Shown: in pieces, positions 5,901-6,698 of the stretch
Position numbering within the stretch: the stretch's first letter is position 1
Layout: every line of letters begins with the position of its first letter
Assembly (NCBI GenBank): GCA_046538945.1
Contig: JBKHHW010000171.1
Location: forward strand, 1-6,698
From: JAEZKC01 sp046538945
Lineage (GTDB): Bacteria > Fibrobacterota > Chitinivibrionia > Chitinivibrionales > Chitinispirillaceae
DNA: 6,698 nucleotides
Reading direction: 5' to 3'
Position numbers and translations under genes: made by a program
Notes under the pieces: generated by a model
Told to the model about the DNA's origin: nothing
The model's database searches: none
What the model saw: the letters and a program-made list of their open reading frames with translations, nothing else

Positions 5901-6698
5901 CGTCTGAAGTTTCTTGTCGCTTACCTTCGTCAGGTACTCGATTGCGCTCTTGTACTGTTTGTTGTCGTATTCATACAAACCGATTCTGGAAGCGACCTCC
6001 TGATCGGCAGATACTTTGGTAAGGTACTTCTTGTAAAATTCCATACCTTCCTTCTCTTTTCCCGACTTGATGGTCAGATCACCGAGGGTTTTGTATTCCC
6101 TGGTGGCCTTTGAGTCCAGAAGAACAATCTGCTGATAGGAAACAATGGCGTTCTTTGTGTCTCCCGAAGCAGCCTGGCACTGGGCGAGCTGGTTGAGGAG
6201 GTTCAGATTCTTCTTGTCGAGATCGAGTGCGCTTGAGTACATCTTGATTGCATTTGCGTAATCCTTGCGTTTCTGGTAGATGTCACCCGCGGCGGCATAC
6301 ATCTCCACATCAGCTTCCTTCATGGAAATCGCCTTCCCGATGATCTTGAGCGCCTCATCCTCCAGCTTCTTTCCCAGAACTATGCTGCTGTAGTTTTTGT
6401 AGAGACCTTTTGCGTCAGGATCAAGCCTCAGAGTCTTGCGGTACTGCTCCAGAGCACCGTCCAGATCACCGGATTCAAAAAGAAGATCTCCGAGTTGCTT
6501 GACAGAAGAAGCACTGCTGGAATCAAGAAGAACGTAATTCTTCAGATAAAGGATACCATCCTTCTTATTGCCCTCCTTGAGTGACATTTCATAGAGATGT
6601 TTGAACGGTTTGGGATCGTCAGGGGTAAGCAGCGCGAGTTCTTTTAACAGGCTCATCGCCGTTTTGATATCCTTCTTCTCAAGAGAGTACTCCGCCAG
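2961..6698 (-). CDS. Giant tetratricopeptide-repeat (TPR) protein, C-terminal part (5' end outside window)
   Basis: The frame is open from the right edge of the window to the TAA at 2963-2961, giving 1245 visible residues. The ATG at 6656 is not the start. The 14 codons before it read LAEYSLEKKDIKTA, which aligns without gaps to LVTYSMNQKDTKTA (542-555, counting from that ATG) inside the same protein. Nearly the whole visible length is TPR-type helix pairs, with features such as G-DIY..K.DYA.AI.MY..AL and A.Y..AL.LDP. The last part (about 1117-1231) has the most canonical units, for example APAFYGRAEAHLAMGDYDRS. The units are grouped in a higher-order repeat of 555-556 residues, described separately. 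No enzymatic motif is visible, and the protein is rich in lysine and lacks membrane segments in this part. Such proteins are scaffolds for protein-protein contacts. Location cannot be judged without the N-terminus. It is divided from the next cluster by a strong terminator. Confidence 0.92.
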   Translation of the reverse strand: MAEYSLEKKDIKTAMSLLKELALLTPDDPKPFKHLYEMSLKEGNKKDGILYLKNYVLLDSSSASSVKQLGDLLFESGDLDGALEQYRKTLRLDPDAKGLYKNYSSIVLGKKLEDEALKIIGKAISMKEADVEMYAAAGDIYQKRKDYANAIKMYSSALDLDKKNLNLLNQLAQCQAASGDTKNAIVSYQQIVLLDSKATREYKTLGDLTIKSGKEKEGMEFYKKYLTKVSADQEVASRIGLYEYDNKQYKSAIEYLTKVSDKKLQTTKVMFALGDSYYRTKDCKQAISCFEKVKAAKPAEKVLAGALLPLAKCYESSGEKMKAADAYNAYTSLPSVKDVEASYLKAYLREETDKETAVKLYEANTKEFPKDYRSFLRLGLIYSKEKATLGKAVKQLSSAATLADTVSIIWETLGEVHGKLKNVDGELAAYSKLLKLQPLHKVANKRVGAIQIDRKKYEAGVANLEKVLTAAPNDLETRMLLAEGYTHTKRPKEAADHLSKAKKLKPDDVSIRLSLIQALEKAGNAEKVNAERKSLAELDKKIVASDKKDVEARKRLVTYSMNQKDTKTAYTLLKELSALTPKDAKVFKSLYDIALAEGRKPEAVVHLKKFLALKPETAEAQKSLGMLLYEQRDTDGALNAFREARKIDGSIKGIYKNYMNILIKKKLDDEIVTVGKAAIAAGEADAVTYTALGDIYKKQKKYADAVKMYKGALETETKNVALLTSYAECQARSGDTKNAVISYEQIVLLNPKAKEEFKALGDLQAKLGNEKQAISTYKKYLEKDPKDEKVALKVGTFEHGKKQYQSAIKYLELVKKPDLRNLQYMADLGDSYYQTKDYKKASELFSKVWKSKDVKQSMLKEVLKPLGICYEKVNQPAKAAEAYAAYVSLPKVVDPDISYKRAFLVEKSDLDQAIKAYSANVKAFPKDSRNFVRLGIIYSQKKETLKEAASMLNAAVKLVADDAEVWKVLAEVNGKLERTDGELAALRKFSELNPKDFSASRRIGEILFGKKQYSDAITNLEMYLTTNAKDVEVILMLVDAYENTKRQAKALELLEKAKKLKRDDPAVRERLYTMYKREGQKAKAEAEIWKLAALTKDNKHRVLLFDELIDSKKYDEAAKVAAQIRKSDPLNFDGLMAVATVQRLQKKYAEAVESYKSVLYLRDDHAPAFYGRAEAHLAMGDYDRSATYFKKALELDPKMAVAELGLAKVYRSQKKDDLFKTHLNKAQKMDPNNPLIQVELKNLKK
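3417..5033 (-). repeat. Super-repeat copy B of the TPR protein
   Basis: Residues 542-1080 repeat copy A at a constant offset of 555. The offset becomes 556 after a one-residue insertion between positions matching A278 and A295. Matching landmarks are LLKELSALTP (558), SGDTKNA (719), KKQYQSAIKYL (787), LGDSYY (814), a SLP turn (874-876) and GELAALRKFS (967). In the best block (residues 121-180 against 676-735) I count 37 identities in 60 by eye. After residue 1080 the match fades into the C-terminal cap. Confidence 0.83.
5034..6698 (-). repeat. Super-repeat copy A of the TPR protein (555 residues)
   Basis: This segment codes for residues -13 to 541 (numbered from the internal ATG at 6656) and is one visible full period of the long repeat. 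Landmarks that recur in copy B are LLKELALLTP (3), SGDTKNA (164), NKQYKSAIEYL (232), LGDSYY (259), a SLP turn (318-320) and GELAAYSKLL (411). Since its first visible residues already align with the end of the same unit, at least one further unit, or part of one, probably lies beyond the window. Confidence 0.85.

Overview
The window is protein-coding DNA with every supported gene on the minus strand, so it reads right to left. It most likely comes from a Gram-negative (diderm) bacterium. The evidence is two proteins with Sec/lipobox signal peptides, a third with an AxA-type signal peptide, and a periplasmic M48/TPR protease of the BepA type. Base composition is moderate. The very large lysine-rich TPR protein and the paralogue-poor lipoproteins would fit Fibrobacterota or a neighbouring phylum, but that placement is a guess.

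Right part (2961-6698): the 3' portion of one giant TPR gene. Its reading frame stays open to the window edge, so the first ATG (6654-6656) is internal and the real start lies outside. The visible 1245 residues contain about one and a half periods of a very long internal repeat of 555-556 residues, each made of many TPR units. A capping segment with canonical TPRs follows. A perfect 13-bp hairpin 20 nt after the stop is a clear terminator.

Middle (294-2810): a compact three-gene cluster. It holds a 253-aa lipoprotein of unknown function, a secreted M48 zinc metallopeptidase with a C-terminal TPR region, and a 187-aa lipoprotein. The first gap is 16 nt, and the second junction is a 13-nt overlap, so the three are probably co-transcribed and act together at the outer membrane or in the periplasm.

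Left edge (1-128): the beginning of another minus-strand gene, cut by the window. Its 42 complete visible codons hold a hydrophobic N-terminus with a lipobox-like AGC. Directly after it comes HETGHMFSMAHC, a metzincin-type zinc motif ending in HC as in archaemetzincins (M54). The usual N-terminal half of that fold is absent. No RNA genes, CRISPR, insertion sequences or attachment sites were seen. There is no gene-free stretch longer than 300 bases.
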